Source: Actinoplanes flavus
Lineage (GTDB): Bacteria > Actinomycetota > Actinomycetes > Mycobacteriales > Micromonosporaceae
DNA length: 40,239 nt
Direction: 5' to 3'
Assembly (NCBI RefSeq): GCF_017592555.1
Contig: NZ_JAGFNS010000050.1
Coordinates: 1 to 40,239 of the forward strand
This document shows positions 8,914 to 16,602 of this stretch, piece after piece. The notes beneath the pieces are model-generated. The model had not been told where the DNA came from. It did not search any database and was given only the letters and a program-made list of their open reading frames with translations. Positions within the stretch are counted from its first letter, which is position 1. Every line of letters begins with the position of its first letter. A program made the translations under genes and the position numbers.

Positions 8914-9990
8914 ATGGCACGCCATGCCCTGGTGCGGCCACGCGGCCGCCGCCCACTCCTGGTGGCGGCCGCACTCTGCGCCGTGCTGCTGCTCGGCGCG
9001 GCCGCCTGGTTCGTCGCGAAGGGAAACGCGACGGACCGGGCGGGGACCGGCGAGGCGACACCGGATGCGAGGGCTTCCGATGCCGCCCCGACCGGTCGGC
9101 TCGCCGGCTGGCCGCTGTTCGTCGAACACACCGGGCTGGCCGTCGATCACCTGCGCGACCTCGAGGCCGCCGGGCGCACCAGCGAGGCCGCGGCGATCCG
9201 CCGGATCGCCGAGCAGCCGACGGCCACCTGGTTCGCCGACGAGGCATCCGGGTACGCCGACCGCGCCCGCCGCCTGGTCCGCGAGGCCGGCGCGGCCGGC
9301 CGGGTGCCGGTGCTCACCGTGTACTACCTTCCCCAGCGCGACTGCTCGGGTCACTCCGCCGGCGGCGCGCGTGACGCCGACGCGTACCGGCGATGGGTCG
9401 GCGCCCTCGCCGCGGGACTCGCCGGCCATCGGGCGATCGTCGTGCTCGAGCCGGACGCCGTCGCGCAGGCCGTCGACGGCTGCCTTCCCGCGGCCGCGGC
9501 GGCCGAGCGCTACCGGCTGCTCGGCGCCGCCATCGACGCGTTCCGTGCCGTGCCGGGCGTACGGGTCTACCTCGACGCCGGCAACCCGACCTGGGTCGAG
9601 GCGGGCCGGATGGCGCCGGCCCTACGGGCCGCGGGCATCGACCGGGCGCACGGCTTCGCGCTCAACGTCGCCAACTTCGAGAGCACGCCGAACAACATCG
9701 CGTACGGGACGGCGCTGTCGGGGCTGCTCGGCGGCGCGCACTTCGTCGTCGACACCAGCCGCAACGGCAACGGGCCGGCGCAGACGGGCGTCGGCGACCG
9801 GCACTGGTGCAACCCGCCGGGCCGGGCCCTCGGCACGCCGCCGACGGTCGAGACCGGGCATCCGCTCGTCGACGCGTACCTGTGGATCAAGCGGCCGGGC
9901 GAGTCCGACGGCGCCTGCACCGCCGGCTCACCGCCGGCCGGCCGTTGGTTCCCGCGGTACGCACTGGAACTGGCCGGTCACCCGGGCTGA
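8914..9990 (+). CDS. cslZ: CslZ-type GH6 endoglucanase
   Basis: The 358-residue protein has an N-terminal membrane anchor or signal peptide (LLVAAALCAVLLLGAAAWFV, about 15-34), a short linker and a GH6 catalytic domain. GH6 signatures are VYYLPQRDCSG near residues 135-145 (containing a conserved catalytic-region Asp), LEPD at 178-181 (proton-donor region), YLDAGNPTWV, GFALNVANF and WCNPPGRALG. GH6 enzymes cleave beta-1,4-glucan with inversion. It is the third gene of the cslA-glxA-cslZ operon, starting three bases after glxA, and probably trims the polymer made by CslA. Confidence 0.9.
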   Translation: MARHALVRPRGRRPLLVAAALCAVLLLGAAAWFVAKGNATDRAGTGEATPDARASDAAPTGRLAGWPLFVEHTGLAVDHLRDLEAAGRTSEAAAIRRIAEQPTATWFADEASGYADRARRLVREAGAAGRVPVLTVYYLPQRDCSGHSAGGARDADAYRRWVGALAAGLAGHRAIVVLEPDAVAQAVDGCLPAAAAAERYRLLGAAIDAFRAVPGVRVYLDAGNPTWVEAGRMAPALRAAGIDRAHGFALNVANFESTPNNIAYGTALSGLLGGAHFVVDTSRNGNGPAQTGVGDRHWCNPPGRALGTPPTVETGHPLVDAYLWIKRPGESDGACTAGSPPAGRWFPRYALELAGHPG

Positions 9991-10051
9991 CCAGAGCGCA
10001 TCTGCCGGCCCGGACACGGCTCACGGATTCCCGCCGAACCGGGTTCACCGC

Positions 10052-10071
10052 GGCCGGAGGTTCCCCCGGCC
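10052..10071. terminator. Hairpin between convergent cslZ and monooxygenase genes
   Basis: GGCCGG and CCGGCC arms surround an 8-base loop, in the 88-base gap between two convergent stop codons. There is no U-tract, as is common in high-GC actinomycetes. It could serve both strands. Confidence 0.4.
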
Positions 10072-10078
10072 AACCTGT

Positions 10079-11596
10079 TCAAAGCGAGCACACATAGTCG
10101 CGGACGCTGCGGCCGTCCCCCGGCTCGGCGACCAGGCCGACGTAGCCGTCCGGGCGTACCAGGACAAGAGTGTCCTCGCCGTAGGCGTTCGCTGCATGCC
10201 CATCATGGTCATGCAGGCCGCCCGGCCCGACCGCCCAGGAGCCGACGATCGCGGGATCCACGCCGTCGAGCGATGGGACACCGTGTTCACCGATGCCGAG
10301 CAGGGTGAAACGCGGACCGCGGAACAGGTCGAAGAGGCGAATCGGCGCGCCGGCGGTGTCACGCAGCGGCGCATCCGGCGCCCGGTCCCCCGGCTGAACC
10401 CGGGCGGACCGGCCGGCCTGACGGGAGAGCCGGCTCCACGGATACCGGAGCGCCAGCTGGGTCAACTCGGGCGAGGCCACCGCGTCGAGGCCGCCACCCT
10501 TCTTCTTGACAGCGTCGAGGACCGCGGCGAGCCGTTCCGAGGTGATGTCCAGCAGCCAGCTCGCGATCGGGAGCCGCTCCTCGTCATACGTGTCCAACAG
10601 CGTCGGGGCGGCCCACCCCGCAACCACCAGACCGAGCTTCCAGCCCAGGTTGTACGCGTCTTGGATCCCGCTGTTCATGCCGAGCCCGCCGGCGATCGGA
10701 TGCACGTGGGCCGCGTCCCCGGCGAGGAACACCCGGTCCACCCGGAGCCGGTCGACCATCCGGACGTTGACGCGGTACGTCGAGCGCCACGCCAGGTCGT
10801 GCAATCGCACACCCGGCAGCCCGGCCACACGATCGAAGGTCTGCCGCAACCGTTCCAGGGTCGGTTCCAGCGGTACGCCGTCCGCATCGAGTTCAGGGGT
10901 GGCCTGTATCTGGAACACGTCGGTGCCGGGCAGCGGGCACAGCATGACGACACCGTCGTCGGTGAACCACTGATGCCAGGCGTCTCGGCCGAGCCCGTCG
11001 ACCCGGACGTCACCGACCACCATGACTTGCATGTCCGGTGTCTCGCCACGCATCGGCAGGCCGAGTGCCTTGCGGACGGTGCTGTGGCCACCGTCGCAGC
11101 CGACCAGGTATCGGGCCCGGATCCGCTGCTCACCGACCGTCGTGGTCACCCCGTCGGCGTCCTGCTGGAAGTCGCTCAGCTCGGCGCCGCGCTCGACGGT
11201 GACGCCGAGGCCGTCCAGCCGCTCACGCAGGATCTGCTCCACCCGCCACTGCGGGATCATCAGAGCCGCGGGGTACGGGACATCGGGCGTGGGTACCTGA
11301 TCGGCCTGCGGATCGGCCTCGGCGATCACCTCGGTTCCCTGGTACTTGCGGTGCCGCAGGTGGCTGATACCGGACGCCAGGATCCGGTCGACGACCCCCA
11401 GATCGTCGAGCACCTCCTGGCTGCGCGGGCTCAGCCCTTTCCCCCGGGAGCCGGTGGGGAACTCCGGCGCCCGGTCGACGATCCGCACCGCCACGCCACG
11501 ACGGGCGAGGTCGCAGGCGAGCGTGAGACCGGTCGGGCCGGCACCGGCCACGAGGACATCCGTGATGGCCTCGACACCTTCGGCAACCGGGCTCAT
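10079..11596 (-). CDS. FAD-dependent aromatic-type monooxygenase (class A flavoprotein)
   Basis: The 505-residue enzyme of the PF01494 family should hydroxylate an aromatic or polyketide-like substrate using NAD(P)H and O2. Visible motifs are the dinucleotide fold DVLVAGAGPTGLTLACDLA near the N terminus, the DG motif LVGCDGGHSTVRKALG, the GD motif RVFLAGDAAHVHPIAGG followed by NSGIQDAYNLGWKL, and a C-terminal thioredoxin-like domain (GDRAPDAPL to the end) as in the polyketide-tailoring members. The ATG at 11596 overlaps the stop of the 51-codon ORF upstream (ATGA), so translation is probably coupled. The substrate cannot be read from sequence; no biosynthetic genes adjoin it. Confidence 0.9.
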   Translation of the reverse strand: MSPVAEGVEAITDVLVAGAGPTGLTLACDLARRGVAVRIVDRAPEFPTGSRGKGLSPRSQEVLDDLGVVDRILASGISHLRHRKYQGTEVIAEADPQADQVPTPDVPYPAALMIPQWRVEQILRERLDGLGVTVERGAELSDFQQDADGVTTTVGEQRIRARYLVGCDGGHSTVRKALGLPMRGETPDMQVMVVGDVRVDGLGRDAWHQWFTDDGVVMLCPLPGTDVFQIQATPELDADGVPLEPTLERLRQTFDRVAGLPGVRLHDLAWRSTYRVNVRMVDRLRVDRVFLAGDAAHVHPIAGGLGMNSGIQDAYNLGWKLGLVVAGWAAPTLLDTYDEERLPIASWLLDITSERLAAVLDAVKKKGGGLDAVASPELTQLALRYPWSRLSRQAGRSARVQPGDRAPDAPLRDTAGAPIRLFDLFRGPRFTLLGIGEHGVPSLDGVDPAIVGSWAVGPGGLHDHDGHAANAYGEDTLVLVRPDGYVGLVAEPGDGRSVRDYVCSL

Positions 11597-11748
11597 CGGA
11601 AGTCGATGACATCGCCGGTGAGCGGGTACTGTCCGGTCCGGTCCGGCGCGGGCGGGTCGCAATCCAGATGGGCCGGGAACGCGTCGCCGCCGAAACCCCA
11701 CATGCCCGGCCGCGCTGCTCCGGACGATACCGGTGAATACTGTGACAT
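11593..11748 (-). CDS. 51-residue ORF coupled to the flavin monooxygenase
   Basis: The short ORF starts MSQYSPVSSGAARPGMW and ends LTGDVIDFR. GGGGGAG lies five bases before its ATG (minus-strand equivalent of 11754-11760), the best ribosome site in this neighbourhood. Its TGA overlaps the ATG of the monooxygenase by the ATGA arrangement. The product is soluble, with one Cys and a Pro/Asp-rich middle (DCDPPAPDRTG). I do not recognise it. It could be a small accessory protein, a substrate peptide or simply a translational leader; the strong start and the coupling argue that it is translated. Confidence 0.55.
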   Translation of the reverse strand: MSQYSPVSSGAARPGMWGFGGDAFPAHLDCDPPAPDRTGQYPLTGDVIDFR

Positions 11749-11849
11749 CGTGGCTCCCCCGCTGGTGGACTCGAGCGCCGGCCCGAGAAAAGGTCAGCGT
11801 GTTGCCCGCCGACTCCTTGAGCCAGTTCCTGATGCTGCTACCGACATGC

Positions 11850-13232
11850 GGGCCAGTGCTCCGGCCTTCAGGCCGGGGGTGAAGGCCCGTGCTGGGAGGG
11901 CCGCCAAGGCCCGAGCAGTGCCGTAACCCGGCGCCGGAACGCCTGGGCGAGTGTCACCTGATCATAGTCGCGTACTGTGCTTCTTGTGCAGCTGCGGTAC
12001 CAGTTCCGCGTCTACCCGACGTCCGGTCAGCAGATCGAGCTGGCCAGGGCGTTCGGGTGCGCCCGGGTGGTGTTCAACGACGGTTTGCGCGCCCGGCAGC
12101 AGGCCCGGCAGGCGGGCGAGAAGTATCTCTCCGATGCCGAGCTGTCGCGCCGTCTGATTACCGAGGCGAAGCTGACGCCCGAGCGGGCGTGGTTTGGTGA
12201 AGTGTCGGCGGTTGTGCTGCAGCAGGCCCTCGCGGACTTGAATGCGGCATACCGTAACTTCTTCGACTCGCTGTCCGGCAAACGCCAGGGCCGCAAGGTC
12301 GCCCCGCCCCGGTACCGGTCCCGTAAGGACAACCGGCAGGCGATCCGGTTTACCAAGAACTCCCGGTTCAAGGTGCTCGACAACGGCCGGCTCAGGTTGC
12401 CGAAGATCGGCGACGTCGAGGTGCGATGGTCGCGGAGCCTGCCGTCCGATCCCAGCTCGGTCACGGTGATCCGGGACGCGGCCGGGCGGTACTTCGCCTC
12501 GTTCGTCGTGCGGACCACGGACGAGCCGCTGCCATCTTCGGCGTCAGAGGTGGGTATCGACCTGGGTCTGACGCACTTCGCGGTGCTCTCCGACGGCACG
12601 AAGGTCGCCGCCCCGAGGTTCCTGCGCCGCGCCGCCCGTAAGCTCAAGCGGTTGCAGCAGGCCCTGTCCCGCAAGCAGCAGGGCAGCAACCGCCGCAAGA
12701 AGGCCGTCGTGAAGGTGGCCCGCGCGCATGCGCGGGTGGCCGACACCCGGCGAGACTGGCAGCACAAGCTCTCCACGGCGATCATCCGCGACAACCAAGC
12801 GGTGTACGTCGAGGACCTGTGCGTGGTTGGTCTCGGCCGGACCCGGCTCGCGAAGTCCGTGCACGACGCGGGCTGGGCGAGCTTCACCGGCATGCTGGAG
12901 TACAAGGCGCAGCGGTACGGGCGCGCCTTCGGCCGGGTGGACAGGTTCTTCCCGTCCACCCGGATGTGCTCCGACTGCGGCCGCATCAACGAGAAGATGG
13001 CGTTGAACGACCGGGAGTGGGACTGTCCGTGTGGCAGTCACCACGACCGGGACGTCAATGCCGCCAAGAACGTCAAGGCCGCCGGACAGGCGGACTTCAA
13101 CGACCGTGGAGCGCACGTAAGACCAGGGCTTGTCCCGGCGGCGCGCGGTGAAGCGGTAACCCACCCGGACGCCGCGCGGTCCACGCGCAGCGTGGAGGGA
13201 ATCCCCGTCCTTCAGGGCGAGGAGGATGTCAA
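11850..13232 (+). mobile_element. tnpB-only IS200/IS605 (IS1341-type) element
   Basis: The element carries tnpB without tnpA. The right end contains a hairpin with TTCA loop (CCCCGTCC/GGGCGAGG, 13203-13222) followed by GGAGGATGTCAA ending at about 13232, which matches right ends I know from actinobacterial tnpB elements. A second TTCA-loop hairpin, CCGGCC-TTCA-GGCCGG (11862-11877), marks the probable left-end region; the exact left boundary is not determined. Such subterminal hairpins are recognised by TnpA supplied in trans. The 11862 hairpin could instead be the right end of another, lost element. Confidence 0.6.
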
Positions 13233-13272
13233 GCTCGGTCCCAGCGGGTCCCCGAGTGACCCGAGCGAGTGA
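11986..13272 (+). CDS. tnpB: TnpB, RNA-guided nuclease of an IS605-family element
   Basis: The 428-residue TnpB looks complete. Its N terminus is MQLRYQFRVYPTSGQQ. RuvC-like catalytic residues are D192 (VGIDLGLTHF), E276 (VYVEDL) and D356 (DRDVNAAKN), with a zinc ribbon CSDC (328-331) and CPC (347-349). GTG at 11986 is the typical family start; GTG at 11977 is an alternative. TnpB cuts DNA next to a short motif using an omega-RNA made from the element's right end. The frame runs 40 bases past the element end into flanking DNA and stops four bases before the HD-domain gene, so its last 13 or so residues are site-specific. Nuclease activity is inferred from intact residues. Confidence 0.9.
   Translation: MQLRYQFRVYPTSGQQIELARAFGCARVVFNDGLRARQQARQAGEKYLSDAELSRRLITEAKLTPERAWFGEVSAVVLQQALADLNAAYRNFFDSLSGKRQGRKVAPPRYRSRKDNRQAIRFTKNSRFKVLDNGRLRLPKIGDVEVRWSRSLPSDPSSVTVIRDAAGRYFASFVVRTTDEPLPSSASEVGIDLGLTHFAVLSDGTKVAAPRFLRRAARKLKRLQQALSRKQQGSNRRKKAVVKVARAHARVADTRRDWQHKLSTAIIRDNQAVYVEDLCVVGLGRTRLAKSVHDAGWASFTGMLEYKAQRYGRAFGRVDRFFPSTRMCSDCGRINEKMALNDREWDCPCGSHHDRDVNAAKNVKAAGQADFNDRGAHVRPGLVPAARGEAVTHPDAARSTRSVEGIPVLQGEEDVKLGPSGSPSDPSE
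13090..13252 (+). ncRNA. Probable omega-RNA (reRNA) scaffold with guide
   Basis: In characterised tnpB elements the guide RNA overlaps the 3' end of tnpB, ends at the right-end boundary and carries about 16-20 bases of flanking DNA as guide. Here the scaffold would end at about 13232 with the TTCA hairpin, and the guide would begin GCTCGGTCCCAGCGGG at 13233. The 5' limit is a guess. Confidence 0.45.
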
Positions 13273-13276
13273 CCTG

Positions 13277-13855
13277 ATGCGAATTCCCAGCGACGTCGAA
13301 ATCAGGGCCTTGCACGAGCGGTTCGCCCCGTCGCCGGACTCCTTCGAGCGGGTGTGGACGCACTCCGTGATCGTCTGCCGGATCGCCGAGCAACTGCTCG
13401 GCGGCGGCCGGCACGACCTGAACGCCGACCTGGTCCGGGCCGGGTGCCTGCTACACGACATCGGCGTGCATCAGCTGGAGCCGGACGACCACTACGTGCG
13501 GCACGGGCTACTCGGTTACCAACTGCTCGGTGACACCGGACTGCCCGAGACGTTGCGCCGCTTCTGTGCGCATCACACCGGTGTGGGCATCACCCGCGAC
13601 GACGTGCTGCGGCAGGAGCTTCCGCTGCCGCACTGCGATTTCCTCGCCGAGACCGGTGAGGAGGAACTGGTGATGTACGCGGACAAGTTCCACAGCAAGA
13701 GCACTCCACCGAGATTTCTGTCCGCGGCCACGTTCGCTCAGCGCGTCGGCCGTTTCGGCGAGGACAAGGTGAAGCGCTTCGAGTCGCTGGTAGACCGCTT
13801 CGGCGAGCCGGACCTCGTCGCGCTCGCCGCCGAGTACGGCCACGCCATCACCTGA
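13277..13855 (+). CDS. HD-domain metal-dependent phosphohydrolase-like protein
   Basis: The 192-residue protein has HD-superfamily metal ligands H29 (WTHSVIV), H60-D61 (LLHDIGVHQLE) and a later H in CAHHTGVGI. HD proteins hydrolyse phosphomonoesters or nucleotides; the substrate here is unknown. The length fits small stand-alone actinobacterial HD proteins. The ATG at 13277 lies four bases after the tnpB stop with no good ribosome site, so expression may depend on read-through from the element, which has inserted immediately upstream and may have removed the native promoter. Confidence 0.8.
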   Translation: MRIPSDVEIRALHERFAPSPDSFERVWTHSVIVCRIAEQLLGGGRHDLNADLVRAGCLLHDIGVHQLEPDDHYVRHGLLGYQLLGDTGLPETLRRFCAHHTGVGITRDDVLRQELPLPHCDFLAETGEEELVMYADKFHSKSTPPRFLSAATFAQRVGRFGEDKVKRFESLVDRFGEPDLVALAAEYGHAIT

Positions 13856-13983
13856 CAACACACTTGTTTGCACGGGAAGCACCGTGACGGCATGATCCAC
13901 CCCGATCACCGCCGGATCGAGGCCGGACGTGCAAGCATCCTTACCAGCAAGGGCACGCTGGAGATCGCGTTCGACCCGCAACC

Positions 13984-14115
13984 TCACTCTCCACGATGGC
14001 TCGGGAGGCCGTAGCGGCGCGCGGCGAGTTCACGGGTCGCATTCTTACCTGCGGCTCGAACCGGCGACACGGTCATGATCCGCAGTCTGGTGGCGGTCAA
14101 TGCGGTTGAGGTCAT
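13984..14115 (-). CDS. 43-residue micro-ORF coupled to the upstream hypothetical gene
   Basis: The ATG overlaps the stop of the 14112-14699 gene (ATGA). The product starts MTSTALTATRLRIMTV and is basic, ending RYGLPSHRGE. There is no independent ribosome site, so it would rely on coupling. I recognise no family; it may be a chance ORF. Confidence 0.3.
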   Translation of the reverse strand: MTSTALTATRLRIMTVSPVRAAGKNATRELAARRYGLPSHRGE

Positions 14116-14699
14116 AGCGAGGCACGGTCGGCGTCGGTCATCAACGTCGGATGGCGCACCCGCCAAGCCCCGGTCCTGCGGTTGATGAAGAGATGCGACG
14201 CCTCGTAATGCGACGCGCAGTCCCACAGCCGGCCGCCGTCGGCCACGGCAACAGTCAGCCAGTCAGTGCCCTGCCGGCTCCACTGCGTCACCGGTCCGGC
14301 GAACATGTCGGCCGCCATCTGTTGCGCCGCCGCCCGATTCACCTGCCCTGCCACCTCGCAATACCGCAGCAATCGCTGCGCGTACACCGCCCATTCGCGG
14401 ACATACGGATGCTGCTTGCCGTGGGCCAGTCCCGCGGCCGCCCGCAACGCGTCCAACTCCTCGGGTCGGCGCCGCCAAGCGACGCGGCCGGCGAGATTCT
14501 CCAGGACGACGCGGCAGATCTGCTGCTTCGGGCATTCACCGGTATCCGCTGCCGCGATCAGGAGCGGAAATCCAACGACATCCTCCAGCAGCAGATCTTC
14601 GTCCTGTTCCATCAACTCGGCGAACGGATCCCACGCCCACTCCCAGAACGAGCGCTCGTCAGCGAAAGGCCACCACGGCATGCGCTGATGATGACTCAT
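14112..14699 (-). CDS. Hypothetical protein, Trp-rich N terminus
   Basis: The 195-residue soluble protein starts MSHHQRMPWWPFADERSFW. It has an acidic segment (ELMEQDEDLLLEDVVGFP), a helical middle with RRPEELDALRAAAGLAHG, and a C-terminal part containing VTQWSRQGTDWLTV and SHLFINRRTGAWRVRHP. An in-frame ATG six codons later is an alternative start; neither has a clear ribosome site. No catalytic signature is visible and I do not recognise a family. Confidence 0.5.
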   Translation of the reverse strand: MSHHQRMPWWPFADERSFWEWAWDPFAELMEQDEDLLLEDVVGFPLLIAAADTGECPKQQICRVVLENLAGRVAWRRRPEELDALRAAAGLAHGKQHPYVREWAVYAQRLLRYCEVAGQVNRAAAQQMAADMFAGPVTQWSRQGTDWLTVAVADGGRLWDCASHYEASHLFINRRTGAWRVRHPTLMTDADRASL

Positions 14700-14792
14700 G
14701 AACAAGGTGCACGTCTGCGAACATTCCACTGGGCAGGTGGCTGCATCGGGTTCCCCGGGGCGAGAAGAGGGACGGCCGCGGGCAGGACCGCG

Positions 14793-15485
14793 CTAGAGAC
14801 CCACTCCCCCGACCTGCTCGCCGACGCTTCCGTCCGGCTCGTTGACCAGCTTGATCACGTCCTCAGTGGTACGCACGTCTCCATACGTCCGGTAGATCGT
14901 GTACAGCGTGCTGTTGTGGTCCTCGTCGCGGCGGGCGGAATTGCCGTCGGCTACAAAGATCACCCGGTAGCCGAGCGTTGCGGCGTCGCGGGCGGAGGCC
15001 TCCGAGCAGACGTTGGTCACGGTCCCGGTGATCACGACGGTGTCGATACCACGTTCCTGCAGGAGCTCGGGCAAAGGCGAGAAGCCGGGGAAGAACGCGC
15101 TCGTGGCCGTCTTCTCGACGATGAGGTCCTCGTCGGGGATGTCGAACTCGTGCCAGATGCGTTCCCGAAGTGGCCCCTCACCTCCGCTCTGTGCGAACAC
15201 CTTCGCCTGCTCCGCACCGAAGAACTCCTCGTCCACCGGAGTCGGCTCGGTCACGCCGGGCAGGATCCAGGCGACGGTGCCGCCTCTGGCCCGCAGGGTG
15301 TCAGCCAGCTGCGAGATGTTCGGCACGATCCCGTACGTGTACTCGTTCTCCTCTACGAAGAACGGCACCATGTCCACCACGATCAGCGCGGTCCGCTCGG
15401 GCGCCAGGCTGACGTATGCGTGCCGCCGTCCACGCCGCGACTCCTGCCGCTTGATTTCGCGTTCTTCGATCCGCCAGGCGTGCAT
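14793..15485 (-). CDS. Isochorismatase-like cysteine hydrolase
   Basis: The 230-residue protein carries the full cysteine-hydrolase triad of the family: D38 (ALIVVDMVPFFV), K125 (VEKTATSAFFPGF) and C160 (GTVTNVCSEASARDAA), with the usual cis-peptide region before the Cys. Members hydrolyse isochorismate, nicotinamide, N-carbamoyl compounds or related amides; the substrate cannot be deduced. The ATG at 15485 has GGAG about six bases upstream. The first 30 residues are Arg/Glu-rich and longer than in many relatives. Confidence 0.88.
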   Translation of the reverse strand: MHAWRIEEREIKRQESRRGRRHAYVSLAPERTALIVVDMVPFFVEENEYTYGIVPNISQLADTLRARGGTVAWILPGVTEPTPVDEEFFGAEQAKVFAQSGGEGPLRERIWHEFDIPDEDLIVEKTATSAFFPGFSPLPELLQERGIDTVVITGTVTNVCSEASARDAATLGYRVIFVADGNSARRDEDHNSTLYTIYRTYGDVRTTEDVIKLVNEPDGSVGEQVGGVGL

Positions 15486-15523
15486 TCTGCGCTCCACTCG
15501 CGTAAAGCTAGCGCCGTATCGAA

Positions 15524-15991
15524 TCACGGGCGCGTGAAACACGGTGAGAACACGAATATCGCGAATCCCTCCGTCGCCGGGCTCTCCACGCTGAGGCTGA
15601 ACCCGTCGGGCGTGTTCGCCTCGATGATGCCCCGGTTCGGCTCCAGGTCACGGTCGTCGGTGATGGTGTACCCCTGGGCCTGCCAGTCGGCCCGCACCCG
15701 GGCGATACCGTCGCGCGGAGTCTCCCCGGCCGGCGTCGTGATGTTGTAGGCGCCCTGGATGCTGTAGATGTCGCTGCTGCTCTCACCGCGCTTGCCGGTG
15801 CACGGCATCGGCCCTGTCGAGGGGTTCTCCAGCGGTCCGCCGACCAGCTTCGCGATCGTGTCGGCCTGTGCCTGCACGAGCGCGGTGGTGTCGGCTTCGG
15901 ATTTGACGTCCACGGATTCCCCCGAACAGGCAGTGATGATCAGCAACGTTGCGGCGGTGGCCGCCAGCGGTAGGACACGAGTGGGGGTCAT
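15524..15991 (-). CDS. Secreted lipoprotein, unknown function
   Basis: The 155-residue precursor has a type II signal: MTPTRVLPLAATAATLLI followed by the lipobox ITAC with lipid-modified Cys at 22. The mature part includes ADTIAKLVGGP, a CTGKRGESSSDIYSIQGAY segment and a C-terminal FSPCF; two Cys could form a disulfide. Its ATG overlaps the stop of the DUF1023-type fragment upstream (ATGA), suggesting it was the second gene of a hydrolase-lipoprotein operon. Its position outside the membrane is inferred from the lipobox. Confidence 0.75.
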   Translation of the reverse strand: MTPTRVLPLAATAATLLIITACSGESVDVKSEADTTALVQAQADTIAKLVGGPLENPSTGPMPCTGKRGESSSDIYSIQGAYNITTPAGETPRDGIARVRADWQAQGYTITDDRDLEPNRGIIEANTPDGFSLSVESPATEGFAIFVFSPCFTRP

Positions 15992-16482
15992 CGGAGGTTC
16001 CCCGGGGCCGTGCCGCTGTGGAGAGTCACTTCGTCGTACACCCCTGCCGACACGCGAGCCTGGTTCTTCAGGCTCTGACTGTCTGGTTCCCAATAGCTGG
16101 TGTGCCCACCCGTGCCGGCCACCCAGTTGTTGCCGCCGAAGCCGGCGGAGGTCGGCGCATCTCCGTGTGTGCTGTCGGCCGCGGTCTCCAGCGCCCAGAT
16201 TCCTGGTGCCAGGCCCGGCACCAGCACTTTGTCCCACGGGTCGGCGAACTTGGCGTCCGCGACCGGGTCGGTCGAGCTGGCACCCGCCCACACATGACCG
16301 GCGTCGCCCAGCTGGCTCGCGTTGTCCACGTGCATGCCCGGGCTGCCCGCGACCACGATGTCGTCGACGGGCAGGCCAACTCCGGTGTGGCGAAGCCCCT
16401 CAATGTCGATGCGCACGTTCGGTTGCACCGTGGACCTCCCCCTGTACGGCAAACGTCTGGAGAGACTACGGGCCGCCAGCAA
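15988..16482 (-). pseudogene. C-terminal fragment of a DUF1023 alpha/beta hydrolase
   Basis: The sequence VVAGSPGMHVDNASQLG, then HVWAGASSTDPVAD, FGGNNW and GGHTSYWEPDSQSLKNQA matches the C-terminal third of PF06259 (DUF1023) hydrolases. The preceding nucleophile elbow (GHSYG) and about two thirds of the protein are absent; the sequence before about 16430 does not belong to the family, and the divergent gene at 16603 leaves no room. I judge it truncated by deletion. It still overlaps the lipoprotein start, so residual transcription could matter to that gene. Confidence 0.7.
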
Positions 16483-16602
16483 ATGGCGATCATCGCTACC
16501 TGGCGGCGGGGCTACGACGACCGGCTCCTGAACCCGCCGAGCGGCTCAGCCGGCCCCGATAGGGGGATTGGCCAATTCACACCATAAACCGACAATTGAT
16601 GA

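Noticed and set aside
8771..11926. A plus-strand open frame of more than 1,000 codons
   Set aside because: It covers glxA's end, cslZ and the antisense of the monooxygenase. Composition is Arg/Pro/Ala-rich with no domain; the real genes in other frames have full motifs.
14151..15749. Long plus-strand open frame opposite the isochorismatase and hypothetical genes
   Set aside because: It lacks any domain and spans three minus-strand genes with strong motifs or start signals; a GC-bias artefact.
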